From Mannheimia haemolytica (GTDB lineage: Bacteria; Pseudomonadota; Gammaproteobacteria; Enterobacterales; Pasteurellaceae), in assembly GCF_004342115.1 (NCBI RefSeq), contig NZ_SMAC01000003.1, forward strand, positions 45,990-109,989: a stretch of 64,000 nucleotides of DNA, read 5' to 3'. Below, one piece after another: positions 41,937 to 51,901 of the stretch. The position numbers were made by a program, and so were the translations under genes. Every line of letters starts with the position of its first letter. Position 1 is the stretch's first letter. The notes beneath the pieces were generated by a model. It did not search any database and was not told the origin of the DNA. It saw only the letters and a list, made by a program, of their open reading frames with translations.

Positions 41937-44646
41937 TCATCGTTCCAGTTTTTGATAGAGGTAATTTTCTAATTTTTGTTCAAATTGTGAGCCATAGTTA
42001 ATTAAGTGCCACAAATCAAACAGATTTTCTCGGTGATTATAGTTTAAATTCACTTTTGATTTATTTTGATTGGAAGATAATTTTAATTTTCCGTCTAATA
42101 CTAAATCGCCTTTCGGCCCGACATTAATCAGACTGCGAAAATCGTTAATCGTGCTTTTATCTACTAAATGTAACAAAATTTGCTCGGTGTAACCACTTTT
42201 CTGCATTTCTGACAACAATTCAGGGGTAAAGGTTAAATAGGAAGTTTCCGCCTGTGTCAGTAAGCCATCGCAAATATAGCAAGGTTTTCCGCTTAACCAA
42301 AACGGCAAGATAGCGTTGGCTTTGCCTTTGAGATCAATTTGCTGATATTGCATAAATTGCAAAATTTGCTCAAAGTCAATCCGCTCTAAATTCAGGTAAG
42401 CCAGTTCGGTTTGTGGTAAGGCAAAGCGTTTTACATTCAGTTTACCGCCAAACAAATCAAAGGATAATTGATTTAAATTCAATGGCTTAGCTTTGGTATA
42501 AGGGTAGTAACCGTTGAGTTTCATTGAAGCGTTATCTAATGCTAAATCCCCCAGTTTGATTTGGGCAATTTTTACATCAAGCGGTTTTTTGGCTCCGAAA
42601 TGAAAGCGTCCGTTTTGGTAGCGGTAGGGAAGCGAAAATTCAATCCCTTTTGCTTCGCCATTAGGTAAAGATAAACCGCCGTTACGAATGGCTAAATGCC
42701 CACCGGCAATCAGCCCGTTTTTACTGCCGGCACTAAACGCCGTTTCGCCCCGAATTGTACCGTTGTTGATCACCCATTGGCTACGAAACGGAAAAAGCGG
42801 CTGGAAGCCTTGAGCAGATTGCTCCGGCCAATAAAGTTTGCCGATAATTTGGCTGGCATCTTGGCTTAATTGGCGGCGGGCGAACAGTTTGAGTGGGCCG
42901 AGTTCGGTGGTATTCACCGCTCCTTTAAAACGTAGTTTTTCGACTTCACCATCAAAGGCGAGATTCACTCGTGGTTTGGGTAGCACACCGCCATAACTGA
43001 AGGCAATCTCAGGTGATTGCAACATTACAGCTCCGTCAAGGGTGAATTTTTTGACATTAAATCGAATAGCTTGCGTATTGTTAAGCGTGATTTTAGAAAT
43101 GGTTGTATCTGCTAACTTTACGGTGGCTAAATCGCCTTTGAGTTCTTCCAACCGCACAAGCTGTTTATGCCATTGCCCTCTGCCGCTTAAATTCACTTTA
43201 CTGTTGAAGGCTTTGAGGATAGATGCTCCCCAAATTCGCCATTTCCAACTGTCTTTTACTGCGTTGGCATCTTTAGGATCTTGGAAAAAATCTAAGGCTC
43301 CAGCCTTAAAATTTTGTGCTTGTCCGTCTAAATGGAACTCGATATTGTTAAAATCAGGGCTTTGCCCTCTTAAAATTGCGTGCAGTCGTCCGTGAATACC
43401 GTGCTTGTCAATTTTAATTCCGGCAAGTGGAAAACGTAAATCTTCAATGGTTAAATACCGTTCTTTTCCGGTCAAACGAAGTAGGGAGCTAGGCAAAAAT
43501 TTTACGCTTAAATCGTCAAAATTACCTTGAAAATCCAGTGGCACGCTACTGTAAAGAATAAAATTGCCGTGTTTGATATTACCCGTCAAACGAAGCGGTA
43601 AATTCAGCCCTTTTTCGGTTATTTCTCCGTCTGAATTGGAGATTACAATATTGCCTTTACCCCAACTGTTTTGGGAAAGCAGGCTGATACGAATCGCCGT
43701 TTTGAGTGGCAAAAAGCCGTTTTGGTTGAATGATTTCGGTGTGAGCTTGGTGCTAACAAACCCTTGCAGTGGAAATTGTTGGGTAAAGTGCCAATCAAAC
43801 CGCCCTTGTTGAATTTCTAGGCTTTCCCCATCAAACAGAAAAGGGAAATCCAGTTTGTTATTTTCACTTTCGGCAAGTTCAACCTGCCAGTTGCCTTCTA
43901 ACTTTTGTGCGGCATTTTTTTGCCAACTGAGAATAGAGCGCCCTTTTTGCAAGGCTTTATTGGCGATGATTTCATCAGATAATTGCCAATCATATTCAGC
44001 GGAAATAGTGGGCGGCAGTTGGGTAAAATTGTCCTCAATTTCTGCTGAAAGCCTAAGATTATGCTGTTCTTTTTCATTCGGTTGATATGATAAATCGGCA
44101 TTCAACCGCCCATTTGCAAAATTTGCTGCAAATTTGACCGCTTGTTGAGCGGCAGTTGCCTGAATTTCACCTTTTGAAAGTGAGAGTTTAATAGCTGTTT
44201 GCTCAAAAAGCCGCTGAAGTCTTGGGTTGAAATCGGTAGGCAAATTTTTCCAGTTAAGGGCGTGGATAGTCGCTTCGCCATCAGGAATGACCGCCAGCAA
44301 TGCGTTGAGTGAAGTGTCGGAATTGCTGTGTTCATTTTGTGGAAACAAGGCAAGGCAGCGGTAATCAATATCCAATTTATCGACAGAAAAGATGGTTTTT
44401 CTCAATCCAACCCAAATCGGTTTTATCGGCACTTAGTAGCGGGCAATCTCGATAAGAGAGTTGAAATTGAGCAAGTGATGAGCCTTGCCAATTCAGGTTT
44501 AAGCCTTGTGGGAGTTGAACTTTCCACGCTTTCGGCAAAATCCAGTTAATCGGCGTGGCAAGATAGTGGCTGGGCATTAAAAAATAGTAGATTGCCGCAA
44601 CAGATAGAACGGTTGCAATGCCGAAAAATTTTAATGCCCGTTTCAT
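41937..44646 (-). pseudogene. ydbH: YdbH-family AsmA-like protein gene with a frameshift
   Basis: YdbH is a large bridge-like protein (AsmA/TamB superfamily) for phospholipid transport. The start at 44646 (KRALKFFGIATVLSVAAIYYF signal anchor) reads 89 codons and stops; from the next frame the rest reads through to 41937. At 44396-44400 a run of five A (minus strand) would restore a single frame of about 902 residues if it were four (ENKxx becomes EKTIFSVDKLDIDYRC). Length then matches the enteric protein (879). Sequence error, recent frameshift or slippage cannot be told apart. ynbE follows with overlap. Confidence 0.82.
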
Positions 44647-44649
44647 AAA

Positions 44650-45465
44650 TCAGACTACATTAGCGAAAGGGTATAAAAGCGCTAACAGCGTAGCAACTGT
44701 CCAAGCGGTCGGATTTTTGATGTTTTTTCCAAGTAATAACCACGCCAACATCAATAAAATCACAAATTGTGCTGCAAAATAGATGCTAAATGAAAGCAAT
44801 GGCATATCCGGCATAATTTGTAGATGTTGATAAAGCACAAAAGCTGTCCAGCAATAATTGAGAATCAGCACCACAAGGGCGGTTTTCACCAACAGTTTGA
44901 GGAAAATATCCAAACGGCTTTTCGCTAACATTAAATACCAGCCGGCTAATAAAATGCCTAACAGCACTTGGGCGAAATTGTTGGCTCGAATCCCGTTAAA
45001 CAATGAAGGCAGTTCAAACCAATAAATGGCTAAATATTGGATAATACCAATACTTGATATAGCCAAACCACAATACATCAATGTGTTATATAAGGTTTGA
45101 TCTTCCGGCAGGCGGAAGTAGATTAAGCAGGCAAAAACTGCAGCAATGCTTGCCACCGCCATTGGGTTATGCTTTGGCGTAAAGCCTATGGAATAAAGGA
45201 AATTCCCTACGGCGAAAATAAGTAAAAAGGGTAAAATAAAGCTTAAACGGCTGGCTTGCCCTCGGCAGATTTCGCCTTTCCATAGCACTAAAAAACTGAT
45301 TAATGAGGTCACGAAAAACGCCAATAAGTAAGGAGAAATAAAAATTGAATTTTTCGGTGCAGAGTAGAAGTTAAGAGCCATTTCAATAAACAGCATTAAT
45401 ACCATTGGCAGTGCAACGTGGGTTGAAATTTCAAGTTTTGACGGCGAATCGTGATCGTGAGCCAT
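44650..45465 (-). CDS. Multi-pass membrane protein, unknown function
   Basis: 271 residues from ATG 45465; the open frame continues upstream but the His/Asp-rich start MAHDHDSPSKLE is preceded by GGGAT and looks right. At least seven hydrophobic spans alternate with short polar loops (e.g. LPMVLMLFIEMALNFY, YLLAFFVTSLISFLVLW, LSFILPFLLIFAVGNFLY, AQFVILLMLAWLLLG). No enzyme motif is recognised. It ends 4 bases before ydbH in the same direction, so it is probably co-transcribed with ydbH-ynbE, suggesting an envelope role. Confidence 0.7.
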   Translation of the reverse strand: MAHDHDSPSKLEISTHVALPMVLMLFIEMALNFYSAPKNSIFISPYLLAFFVTSLISFLVLWKGEICRGQASRLSFILPFLLIFAVGNFLYSIGFTPKHNPMAVASIAAVFACLIYFRLPEDQTLYNTLMYCGLAISSIGIIQYLAIYWFELPSLFNGIRANNFAQVLLGILLAGWYLMLAKSRLDIFLKLLVKTALVVLILNYCWTAFVLYQHLQIMPDMPLLSFSIYFAAQFVILLMLAWLLLGKNIKNPTAWTVATLLALLYPFANVV

Positions 45466-45554
45466 AGATAATCCCAAAAGGTGTAAAGAAAATGATTTTA
45501 AGCCAAGATTATGCCATAATAGGGGGCGTTTTTTAACTTCAGGGGGAAGAAAAT

Positions 45555-45962
45555 ATGCGAATTTTACATACAATGTTACGAGTTGGAGATTTAGAGCGCT
45601 CAATTAAGTTTTATACCGATGTGTTAGGTATGCGTCTGTTACGTAGAAGCGAGAACGAGCAGTATAAGTATTCGTTAGCATTTTTAGGCTATGCCGATGA
45701 AAGCGAAAGTGCAGTGATTGAGCTAACTTACAACTGGGGCGTGGATAGCTACGAGCTAGGCACAGCTTATGGTCATATCGCATTAGGCGTTGATGATATT
45801 TATCAAACGATTAAAGATGTGCGTGCCGCAGGCGGTAATATTACGCGTGAGCCAGGCCCGGTATTGGGTGGAACAACTGTGATTGCCTTTGCTGAAGATC
45901 CCGATGGTTACAAAATCGAATTTATTGAAAATAAAAACGCACAAGCCGCATTAGGAAACTAA
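45555..45962 (+). CDS. gloA: Lactoylglutathione lyase GloA (glyoxalase I)
   Basis: Converts the methylglyoxal-glutathione adduct to S-lactoylglutathione. 135 residues (the same as enterics). Ni/Zn ligands: His5 (RILHTML), Glu56 in VIELTYNWG, His74 in [10 protein letters not shown] and Glu122 in [25 protein letters not shown] is the ribosome-binding region. Divergent from the membrane-protein gene. Confidence 0.97.
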   Translation: MRILHTMLRVGDLERSIKFYTDVLGMRLLRRSENEQYKYSLAFLGYADESESAVIELTYNWGVDSYELGTAYGHIALGVDDIYQTIKDVRAAGGNITREPGPVLGGTTVIAFAEDPDGYKIEFIENKNAQAALGN

Positions 45963-45978
45963 TTCCTTTCACATAGTC

Positions 45979-46030
45979 ACAAGCGGTCGGATTTGTAAAA
46001 AATTTTGCAAATCAGACCGCTTGTATTTTT
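45979..46030. terminator. Uptake-signal pair acting as gloA terminator
   Basis: ACAAGCGGTC (45979-45988) and GACCGCTTGT (46015-46024) form an inverted pair extended by GGATTTG / CAAATC, followed by ATTTTT. A common Pasteurellaceae dual use of uptake signals. Confidence 0.8.
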
Positions 46031-46043
46031 AAGTTGAAATAAA

Positions 46044-46709
46044 ATGGAAAATATAACTGAATCTATCCCTCAATCGACTACACCACCAACCGATTATAAT
46101 CTATTAAAAAATCGCTTTCGTGGCTATTTGCCTGTTGTGATTGATGTTGAAACGGCAGGGCTAAATGCTCAAACCGATGCGTTATTGGAGCTGGCGGCAA
46201 TTACTGTGAAAATGGACGAAAACGGCTATTTAGTTGAAGATCAAAAATGCCATTTTCATATCAAGCCATTTGAAGGGGCAAATATCAACCCCGAATCTCT
46301 TAAATTTAACGGCATTGATATTGATAACCCCCTGCGTGGTGCGGTGGCAGAGAATATTGCGATCCCTGAAATGTTTAAAATGGTGCGTAGGGCGATGAAA
46401 GAACAAGGTTGCCAGCGTGCGATTATTGTGGCTCATAATGCCACATTTGATCAGAGTTTTTTACAAGCAGCAATCAAGCGGATTAACGCTAAACGTGATC
46501 CATTCCACCCTTTTGCAATGTTTGATACCGCAACACTTGCTGGTTTTATGTATGGGCAAACCGTGTTAGTTAAAGCCTGCCAAGCTGCCCAAATTAACTT
46601 TGACGGACACCAAGCGCATTCAGCATTATACGATACCGAAAAGACCACAGAGCTATTTTGTGCTATGGTGAATAAACTAAAAGATTTGGGCGGCTTTCCA
46701 CACATTTAG
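46044..46709 (+). CDS. rnt: Ribonuclease T
   Basis: DEDDh 3'-5' exoribonuclease that trims tRNA and other small RNA ends. 221 residues. Exo [11 protein letters not shown] (Asp, Glu), exo [12 protein letters not shown] (Asp), exo [16 protein letters not shown] (His, Asp). No strong Shine-Dalgarno is seen, only A-rich sequence. Followed by tbpBA. Confidence 0.96.
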   Translation: MENITESIPQSTTPPTDYNLLKNRFRGYLPVVIDVETAGLNAQTDALLELAAITVKMDENGYLVEDQKCHFHIKPFEGANINPESLKFNGIDIDNPLRGAVAENIAIPEMFKMVRRAMKEQGCQRAIIVAHNATFDQSFLQAAIKRINAKRDPFHPFAMFDTATLAGFMYGQTVLVKACQAAQINFDGHQAHSALYDTEKTTELFCAMVNKLKDLGGFPHI

Positions 46710-46785
46710 TGTAGAGGAAGATGGGCGTTATTTTTCAATTTTTATTATTTAAAAGATGGCTCTCTAAAAAAATATAATCTAGCTA

Positions 46786-46814
46786 TTTACATAGTCCTTC
46801 TATATAAATAAAAT
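46786..46814 (+). promoter_or_regulatory. tbpB promoter
   Basis: -35 TTTACA (46786-46791), 17-base spacer, -10 TAAAAT (46809-46814). It lies about 30 bases before tbpB and overlaps the Fur-box-like sequence. Confidence 0.6.
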
Positions 46815-46829
46815 GGTAATCATTTTTAA
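46810..46829. promoter_or_regulatory. Fur box before tbpB
   Basis: AAAATGGTAATCATTTTTAA contains AAAATG / CATTTT inverted arms and GGTAATCATTTTT, 10 of 13 matches to half of the Fur consensus GATAATGATAATCATTATC. It overlaps the -10, so iron-loaded Fur would block transcription. Confidence 0.7.
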
Positions 46830-46843
46830 TTAAGGAGAAAATT

Positions 46844-48610
46844 GTGTTTAAAATAAAAAATAGCGTTATTTTATTGAATGCTGTACTACTTTCGGCTTGT
46901 ACTTCAAACGGTGGTAGTTTTGATACCAATTCAGTTAAGGCAAGCTCATCTTATTCTAGCTCTTCTAAAGACTCAACAGCCCAACCTAAATCAGAACGTA
47001 GAACGATATCTTCGACTGAAAGCCTGGCTCAACCATCCTTAGGATTTCAAACTAAAATTCCACGTCGTAATTTCTTTGGTGGCACTGGAGAGGAAAATGG
47101 GGCGATTGGTGAAATTACACCAATTGTGGGTGAGCCAGGCAAGCCATTATCTCTTGAAGAAGAAATGAAAAAGCTTGAGGAAGAAGTAAAAAAATTCGGT
47201 TATGATGAAGATAACATTATTCACACCCACGATGGAAAAAAATTACACCGTAAGCGAGAGATGAAATTTGTTCGTTCGGGTTATTTCATTCATTTAGGGG
47301 CTGCAGCCGAGACAAAAAGAGAAGAACCTCGTCTTCTAAAAACAGGTCCTACAGGGTATGTTTATTATTTAGGCACTCAACCATCTAAAGCTTTCCCAAC
47401 CCAAGTAGCAACTTATGAAGGAACTTGGGATTTTACTACTAATGCATCTACAAAAAATAAAAGTAAGTATTTTGAAGGAGGTGCTGCTGGTACGAATGTT
47501 GGGGCTACGCCAGAAAACAACCAAGCAAATACAGAGGTGGAAGGCAATCCTATAGGGCATAGTAGTAAGTTTGAGGTTAATTTTAGCGATAAAACGCTTA
47601 AAGGTACTTTAACTAAAAATGGCTATGTAAATCCAAGGAAAAAGGACAAGCAGGAAATTACTGATCATTATAAGATAGAAGCGAATATCCACGGAAACCG
47701 CTTTAATGGTAAGGCAGAGGCTTTAAAAACAGACGATCCTTACTTTGGTAAAGATAGTAATACAGTAGAAGGCGGTTTTTATGGCGATAAAGCTCAGGAA
47801 CTTGCGGGAAAATTTTTGGCAGATGACAAATCAATTTTCGTTGTATTTGCGGGTAAGCGTGATGAAAAAGGTGAAGACAAGGTCGAAAAGAAATTTGATT
47901 CAGTGCAAGTGAGTTTGAAAGATTTGGCTAAATCAGATATGGATACTTTTGGTCTGGCAACTCATTTAGTTATTGATGGTGTTCAAATTGCTTTATTGCC
48001 AGAAGGAAAAACACGTTTTGCTGATATGGATTTTTATCAAGTATTAACAAAAAATATAAATGGTAAAGATTATAAAATTACAGTCTGTTGTAATAATTTA
48101 GACTATGTCAAATTCGGTACATTTGAGCAAAAGAGTAAAGACGGGCATCAATACCTAGTGGGTGAACGTACGGCAGTTGCTGATTTACCAAAAGAGGCTC
48201 GTATTTATCGTTATACTGGCACTTGGAATGGCAGCATTCGTAGTAAGGACGAGCGTGTAGGTGGCGATTCGCCAAGTGATAAAGCTCATGGTACTCGTTC
48301 TATATTTAATGTGAATTTTGCTGATAAGAAGATTGAGGGCAAATTAATTGCAAATGATGGTTTAGAGACAAATCCGATGCTGACATTAGATGGAAAGATT
48401 GAAGGCAATGGTTTTAGCGGTACAGCAAAAACGGGTGAAAAAGGCTTTAATATTGATAATAAGAGTACAGCTGGTGGTACAGATGTTCATCTTAATGCCA
48501 AATTTGAAGGTGGTTTTTATGGTCCGCAAGCTGCTGAATTAGGCGGCATTGTGCATAGTGCAGAAACTAATAAAGATAAAGTGAGTATCACTTTCGGTGG
48601 AAAACGCTAG
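46844..48610 (+). CDS. tbpB: Transferrin-binding protein B (TbpB)
   Basis: Surface lipoprotein that captures iron-loaded transferrin and passes it to TbpA. 588 residues; the start codon is GTG at 46844 with AAGGAG 7 bases upstream. Lipoprotein signal with LLSACTSNGG, Cys at about 19, then a Ser-rich linker. Two lobes, each ending in a beta-barrel with repeated motifs: VEGGFYGDKAQELAGKF (N-lobe) and FEGGFYGPQAAELGGIV (C-lobe), and CDS end VSITFGGKR. Promoter with Fur box upstream; tbpA follows at 87 bases. In A. pleuropneumoniae tonB-exbBD lies upstream; here rnt does. Confidence 0.95.
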   Translation: MFKIKNSVILLNAVLLSACTSNGGSFDTNSVKASSSYSSSSKDSTAQPKSERRTISSTESLAQPSLGFQTKIPRRNFFGGTGEENGAIGEITPIVGEPGKPLSLEEEMKKLEEEVKKFGYDEDNIIHTHDGKKLHRKREMKFVRSGYFIHLGAAAETKREEPRLLKTGPTGYVYYLGTQPSKAFPTQVATYEGTWDFTTNASTKNKSKYFEGGAAGTNVGATPENNQANTEVEGNPIGHSSKFEVNFSDKTLKGTLTKNGYVNPRKKDKQEITDHYKIEANIHGNRFNGKAEALKTDDPYFGKDSNTVEGGFYGDKAQELAGKFLADDKSIFVVFAGKRDEKGEDKVEKKFDSVQVSLKDLAKSDMDTFGLATHLVIDGVQIALLPEGKTRFADMDFYQVLTKNINGKDYKITVCCNNLDYVKFGTFEQKSKDGHQYLVGERTAVADLPKEARIYRYTGTWNGSIRSKDERVGGDSPSDKAHGTRSIFNVNFADKKIEGKLIANDGLETNPMLTLDGKIEGNGFSGTAKTGEKGFNIDNKSTAGGTDVHLNAKFEGGFYGPQAAELGGIVHSAETNKDKVSITFGGKR

Positions 48611-48629
48611 GTAGAAAATAAGCCAAGAC

Positions 48630-48657
48630 TTACCCGCTCTAACAAGCGGGTAATTTT
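48630..48657 (+). terminator. Terminator-like hairpin between tbpB and tbpA
   Basis: TTACCCGCT / AGCGGGTAA 9-bp stem, 6-base loop, then TTTTC. It sits in the 87-base intercistronic gap and would reduce tbpA relative to tbpB if it works. Confidence 0.6.
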
Positions 48658-48697
48658 CGCCAAAAAAATGTAAAATCTAAAGGAGATAAATAAAACA

Positions 48698-51496
48698 ATG
48701 AAAGAACATACTTTCCATTATTCGCCGATTGCTATAGCAGTCATTTTTTCCGTCTCACACTCTCAATTATTTGCTAATGAACATCAAATGACAAACGATC
48801 ATTCTACAGTTCTCGATGAAGTTATTGTGACAGAGAGCCATTATGCTCACGAACGTCAAAACGAAGTAACTGGCTTGGGGAAAGTAGTGAAAAATTATCA
48901 CGAAATGAGTAAAAATCAAATTCTTGGTATTCGTGATTTAACTCGCTATGACCCTGGTATTTCGGTGGTGGAACAAGGTCGCGGTGCAAGTAGTGGCTAT
49001 GCCATTCGAGGTGTAGATAAAAACCGTGTCAGCTTACTTGTTGATGGGCTACCACAAGCGCAGCATTATCATACGCTAGGTTCAGATGCTAATGGTGGTG
49101 CAATTAATGAGATTGAGTATGAAAACATTCGTTCAATTGAGTTAAGCAAAGGAGCAAGTTCTGCGGAATATGGCTCTGGTGCGCTAGGTGGTGCTATTGG
49201 TTTTCGTACTAAAGATGCGCAGGATATTATTAAAGAGGGGCAGCATTGGGGCTTAGATAGTAAGACCTCTTATGCCAGCAAAAATAGCCATTTTTTACAG
49301 TCTATCGCAGCGGCTGGTGAGGCGGGTGGTTTTGAAGCACTTGTTATTGCAACTCACCGACACGGTAAAGAGACCAAAATTCATTCCGAGGCAAATAAAT
49401 TAAAACATAATATTCGGCGTATAACCGGCTTTGAAAATCGCTACGATCTTTACCCAGATTCCGCACAGAATGCTCCTGGAGGATCTTTTTTTATTGTGGA
49501 AGATACTTGCCCAACATTAGATTGTACTCCTCGTGCAAGGCCTAAGTTGAACCGCGATAATTTCCCAGTGAGAACATTTCCGGAATATACGCCTGAAGAG
49601 CGCAAACAGCTTGAGCAGATTCCTTATCGCACTGAGCAGCTCTCAGCCCAAGAATATACCGGTAAAGATCGCATTGCACCAAACCCTTTAGATTACAAGA
49701 GTAATTCTGTTTTTATGAAGTTTGGCTATCACTTTAACTCGTCTCATTATCTTGGCGCAATCTTAGAAGATACAAAACAACGCTACGATATCCGTGATAT
49801 GCAAACGCCAGCTTACTATACAAAAGACGATATTAATATCAGGGTAGACAACTTATCACTTAAGAACTCTTCTGTTTATGAAGGGGATAATATTTTAGAT
49901 GGCTTAGTGTTCAATAAAAGGATCCCTTATGGGTTGCGTTATAGCCATGTGAAGTTTTTTGATGAACATCACCACAAACGTCGTTTAGGATTCACCTATA
50001 AATATAAACCAGAGAATAATCGCTGGTTGGATAGCATTAAACTCAGTGCGGATAAACAAGATATTGAACTATATAGCCGGCTACATCGCTTGCATTGTAG
50101 CGATTATCCTGTGGTAGATAAAAATTGCCGTCCGACTTTGGATAAATCTTGGTCGATGTATCGAACTGAGCGTAATAATTACCAAGAAAAGCATCGTGTC
50201 ATTCATTTAGAATTTGATAAAGCGCTAAATGCTGGTCAAGGCGTATTTAAGCAAACCCACAAACTGAATTTAGGGTTGGGCTTTGATCGATTTAATTCGC
50301 TTATGGATCATGGGGATATAACTGCCCAATATACCAAAGGCGGTTATACCAGCTACCGCGGTAGAGGGCGTTTAGATGACCCATATATTTATCGTCGCAA
50401 TCCACGCAGTATTGAAACGGTATCTTTGTGTAATAATACACACGGCGACATCATAAACTGTGAACCGCGTAAAATTAAAGGCGGTAGCCATTTTGTTAGC
50501 TTCCGCGATCTGATAACGAGCGAGTATGTGGATTTGGGATTAGGGGTGCGTTTTGATCAACATCGATTTAAATCGGATGACCCGTGGACACTTAGCCGAA
50601 CTTATCGAAATTGGTCTTGGAATGGCGGGATTACGCTTAAACCGACTGAGTTTATGTCGCTTTCTTACCGCATTTCAAACGGTTTTAGAGTGCCTGCATT
50701 CTATGAACTTTATGGTAAACGTGATCATATTGGGCTTAAAGATAACGAATATGTGCAACGCGAGCAACGTAGCCACCAGTTAGAGCCAGAAAAATCGACT
50801 AATCATGAGATTGGAGTTAGCTTTAAAGGTCAATTTGGTTACCTTGATGTGAGCTATTTCCGTAATAACTATAAAAATATGATTGCGACAGCATGTAAAA
50901 GAATAATACAAAAATCACACTGTTTCTCTAACTACCATAATATTCAAGATGTAGCACTAAACGGGATAAATTTAGTCGCTAAATTTGACTTACACGGTAT
51001 TTTATCTATGCTGCCAGATGGTTTTTATTCATCAGTTGCTTATAACCGTGTAAAAGTAAAAGAGCGGAAATTAAACGACTCAAGACTCGATAGCGTAAAC
51101 GATCCTATTCTAGATGCGATTCAGCCAGCACGCTATGTGCTTGGATTCGGCTACGATCACCCAGAAGAAAAATGGGGAATTGGCATTACTACCACCTATT
51201 CTAAAGCCAAAAACGCCGATGAGGTGGTAGGCACACGTCATCACGGCATATATCGCGTTGATTTAGGTGGCAAACTTACCGGTTCTTGGTACACTCACGA
51301 TATCACCGGTTACATCAATTATAAAAACTATACATTACGAGGTGGCATTTATAATGTGACTAACCGTAAATATTCTACTTGGGAATCAGTGCGTCAATCC
51401 GGTGTGAATGCGGTAAACCAAGACCGAGGTAGCAATTACAGTCGATTTGCCGCACCAGGGCGAAATTTCAGTTTAGCATTTGAAATGAAGTTTTAG
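48698..51496 (+). CDS. tbpA: Transferrin-binding protein A (TbpA), TonB-dependent receptor
   Basis: Outer-membrane channel for iron stripped from transferrin. 932 residues. Signal peptide to about residue 27; TonB box LDEVIVTES at about 39-47; plug domain with SGYAIRGVDKNRVSLLVDGLP-type motif (about 105-125); 22-strand barrel ending in FSLAFEMKF. A Cys-rich loop region (CPTLDCTPRA) is at about 270-280. AAAGGAG precedes the ATG. It needs ExbB-ExbD-TonB, encoded 18 kb away in this window. Ends with a strong terminator. Confidence 0.95.
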   Translation: MKEHTFHYSPIAIAVIFSVSHSQLFANEHQMTNDHSTVLDEVIVTESHYAHERQNEVTGLGKVVKNYHEMSKNQILGIRDLTRYDPGISVVEQGRGASSGYAIRGVDKNRVSLLVDGLPQAQHYHTLGSDANGGAINEIEYENIRSIELSKGASSAEYGSGALGGAIGFRTKDAQDIIKEGQHWGLDSKTSYASKNSHFLQSIAAAGEAGGFEALVIATHRHGKETKIHSEANKLKHNIRRITGFENRYDLYPDSAQNAPGGSFFIVEDTCPTLDCTPRARPKLNRDNFPVRTFPEYTPEERKQLEQIPYRTEQLSAQEYTGKDRIAPNPLDYKSNSVFMKFGYHFNSSHYLGAILEDTKQRYDIRDMQTPAYYTKDDINIRVDNLSLKNSSVYEGDNILDGLVFNKRIPYGLRYSHVKFFDEHHHKRRLGFTYKYKPENNRWLDSIKLSADKQDIELYSRLHRLHCSDYPVVDKNCRPTLDKSWSMYRTERNNYQEKHRVIHLEFDKALNAGQGVFKQTHKLNLGLGFDRFNSLMDHGDITAQYTKGGYTSYRGRGRLDDPYIYRRNPRSIETVSLCNNTHGDIINCEPRKIKGGSHFVSFRDLITSEYVDLGLGVRFDQHRFKSDDPWTLSRTYRNWSWNGGITLKPTEFMSLSYRISNGFRVPAFYELYGKRDHIGLKDNEYVQREQRSHQLEPEKSTNHEIGVSFKGQFGYLDVSYFRNNYKNMIATACKRIIQKSHCFSNYHNIQDVALNGINLVAKFDLHGILSMLPDGFYSSVAYNRVKVKERKLNDSRLDSVNDPILDAIQPARYVLGFGYDHPEEKWGIGITTTYSKAKNADEVVGTRHHGIYRVDLGGKLTGSWYTHDITGYINYKNYTLRGGIYNVTNRKYSTWESVRQSGVNAVNQDRGSNYSRFAAPGRNFSLAFEMKF

Positions 51497-51514
51497 ACGG
51501 CAAAATAAAATAGA

Positions 51515-51546
51515 AAAACGCTGAATAGTATATTCAGCGTTTTTTG
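51515..51546 (+). terminator. tbpBA terminator
   Basis: AAAACGCTGAATA / TATTCAGCGTTTT 13-bp stem with a 3-base loop and a following T run. Confidence 0.9.
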
Positions 51547-51600
51547 TTGGCTCTAACTAATTACATACGAATTAAAATCGTGTTTTAACGGTCGGTTAGA

Positions 51601-51897
51601 CTAACCCATACCGTATTTTTTTAATTTTTTGCGTAATGTGCCACGGTTAATGCCTAGCATTGTGGCAGCACGGGTTTGGTTGCCGCGAGTATATTGCATC
51701 ACCATATCTAACATTGGGTGTTCGATTTCAGATAATACTAATTCGTATAATTCTGTTGGATCTTCACCATTTAATTGAGATAAATAGTTTTTTAATGCTG
51801 CTTTCACATTATCGCGAAGTGGTTTATTAACCTGCTGCGCTTGTGCATTTAACATTGTTACTGTTAATGGGTTTTGTGTAGGTTGTTGCTCTAACAT
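51601..51897 (-). CDS. fis: Nucleoid protein Fis
   Basis: DNA-bending factor that shapes the nucleoid and activates rRNA promoters in fast growth. 98 residues from ATG 51897, exactly the enteric length; the helix-turn-helix [20 protein letters not shown] at the C terminus is intact. The upstream TTG in frame is inside dusB and unneeded. dusB ends 5 bases before, with GGAT in the dusB tail as the ribosome-binding site, so translation is coupled. Confidence 0.97.
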   Translation of the reverse strand: MLEQQPTQNPLTVTMLNAQAQQVNKPLRDNVKAALKNYLSQLNGEDPTELYELVLSEIEHPMLDMVMQYTRGNQTRAATMLGINRGTLRKKLKKYGMG

Positions 51898-51901
51898 TTT
51901 T

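Noticed and set aside
44396..44400. Programmed ribosomal slippage in ydbH
   Set aside because: The A5 run lacks the typical slippery heptamer and stimulatory structure; frameshift or error is simpler.
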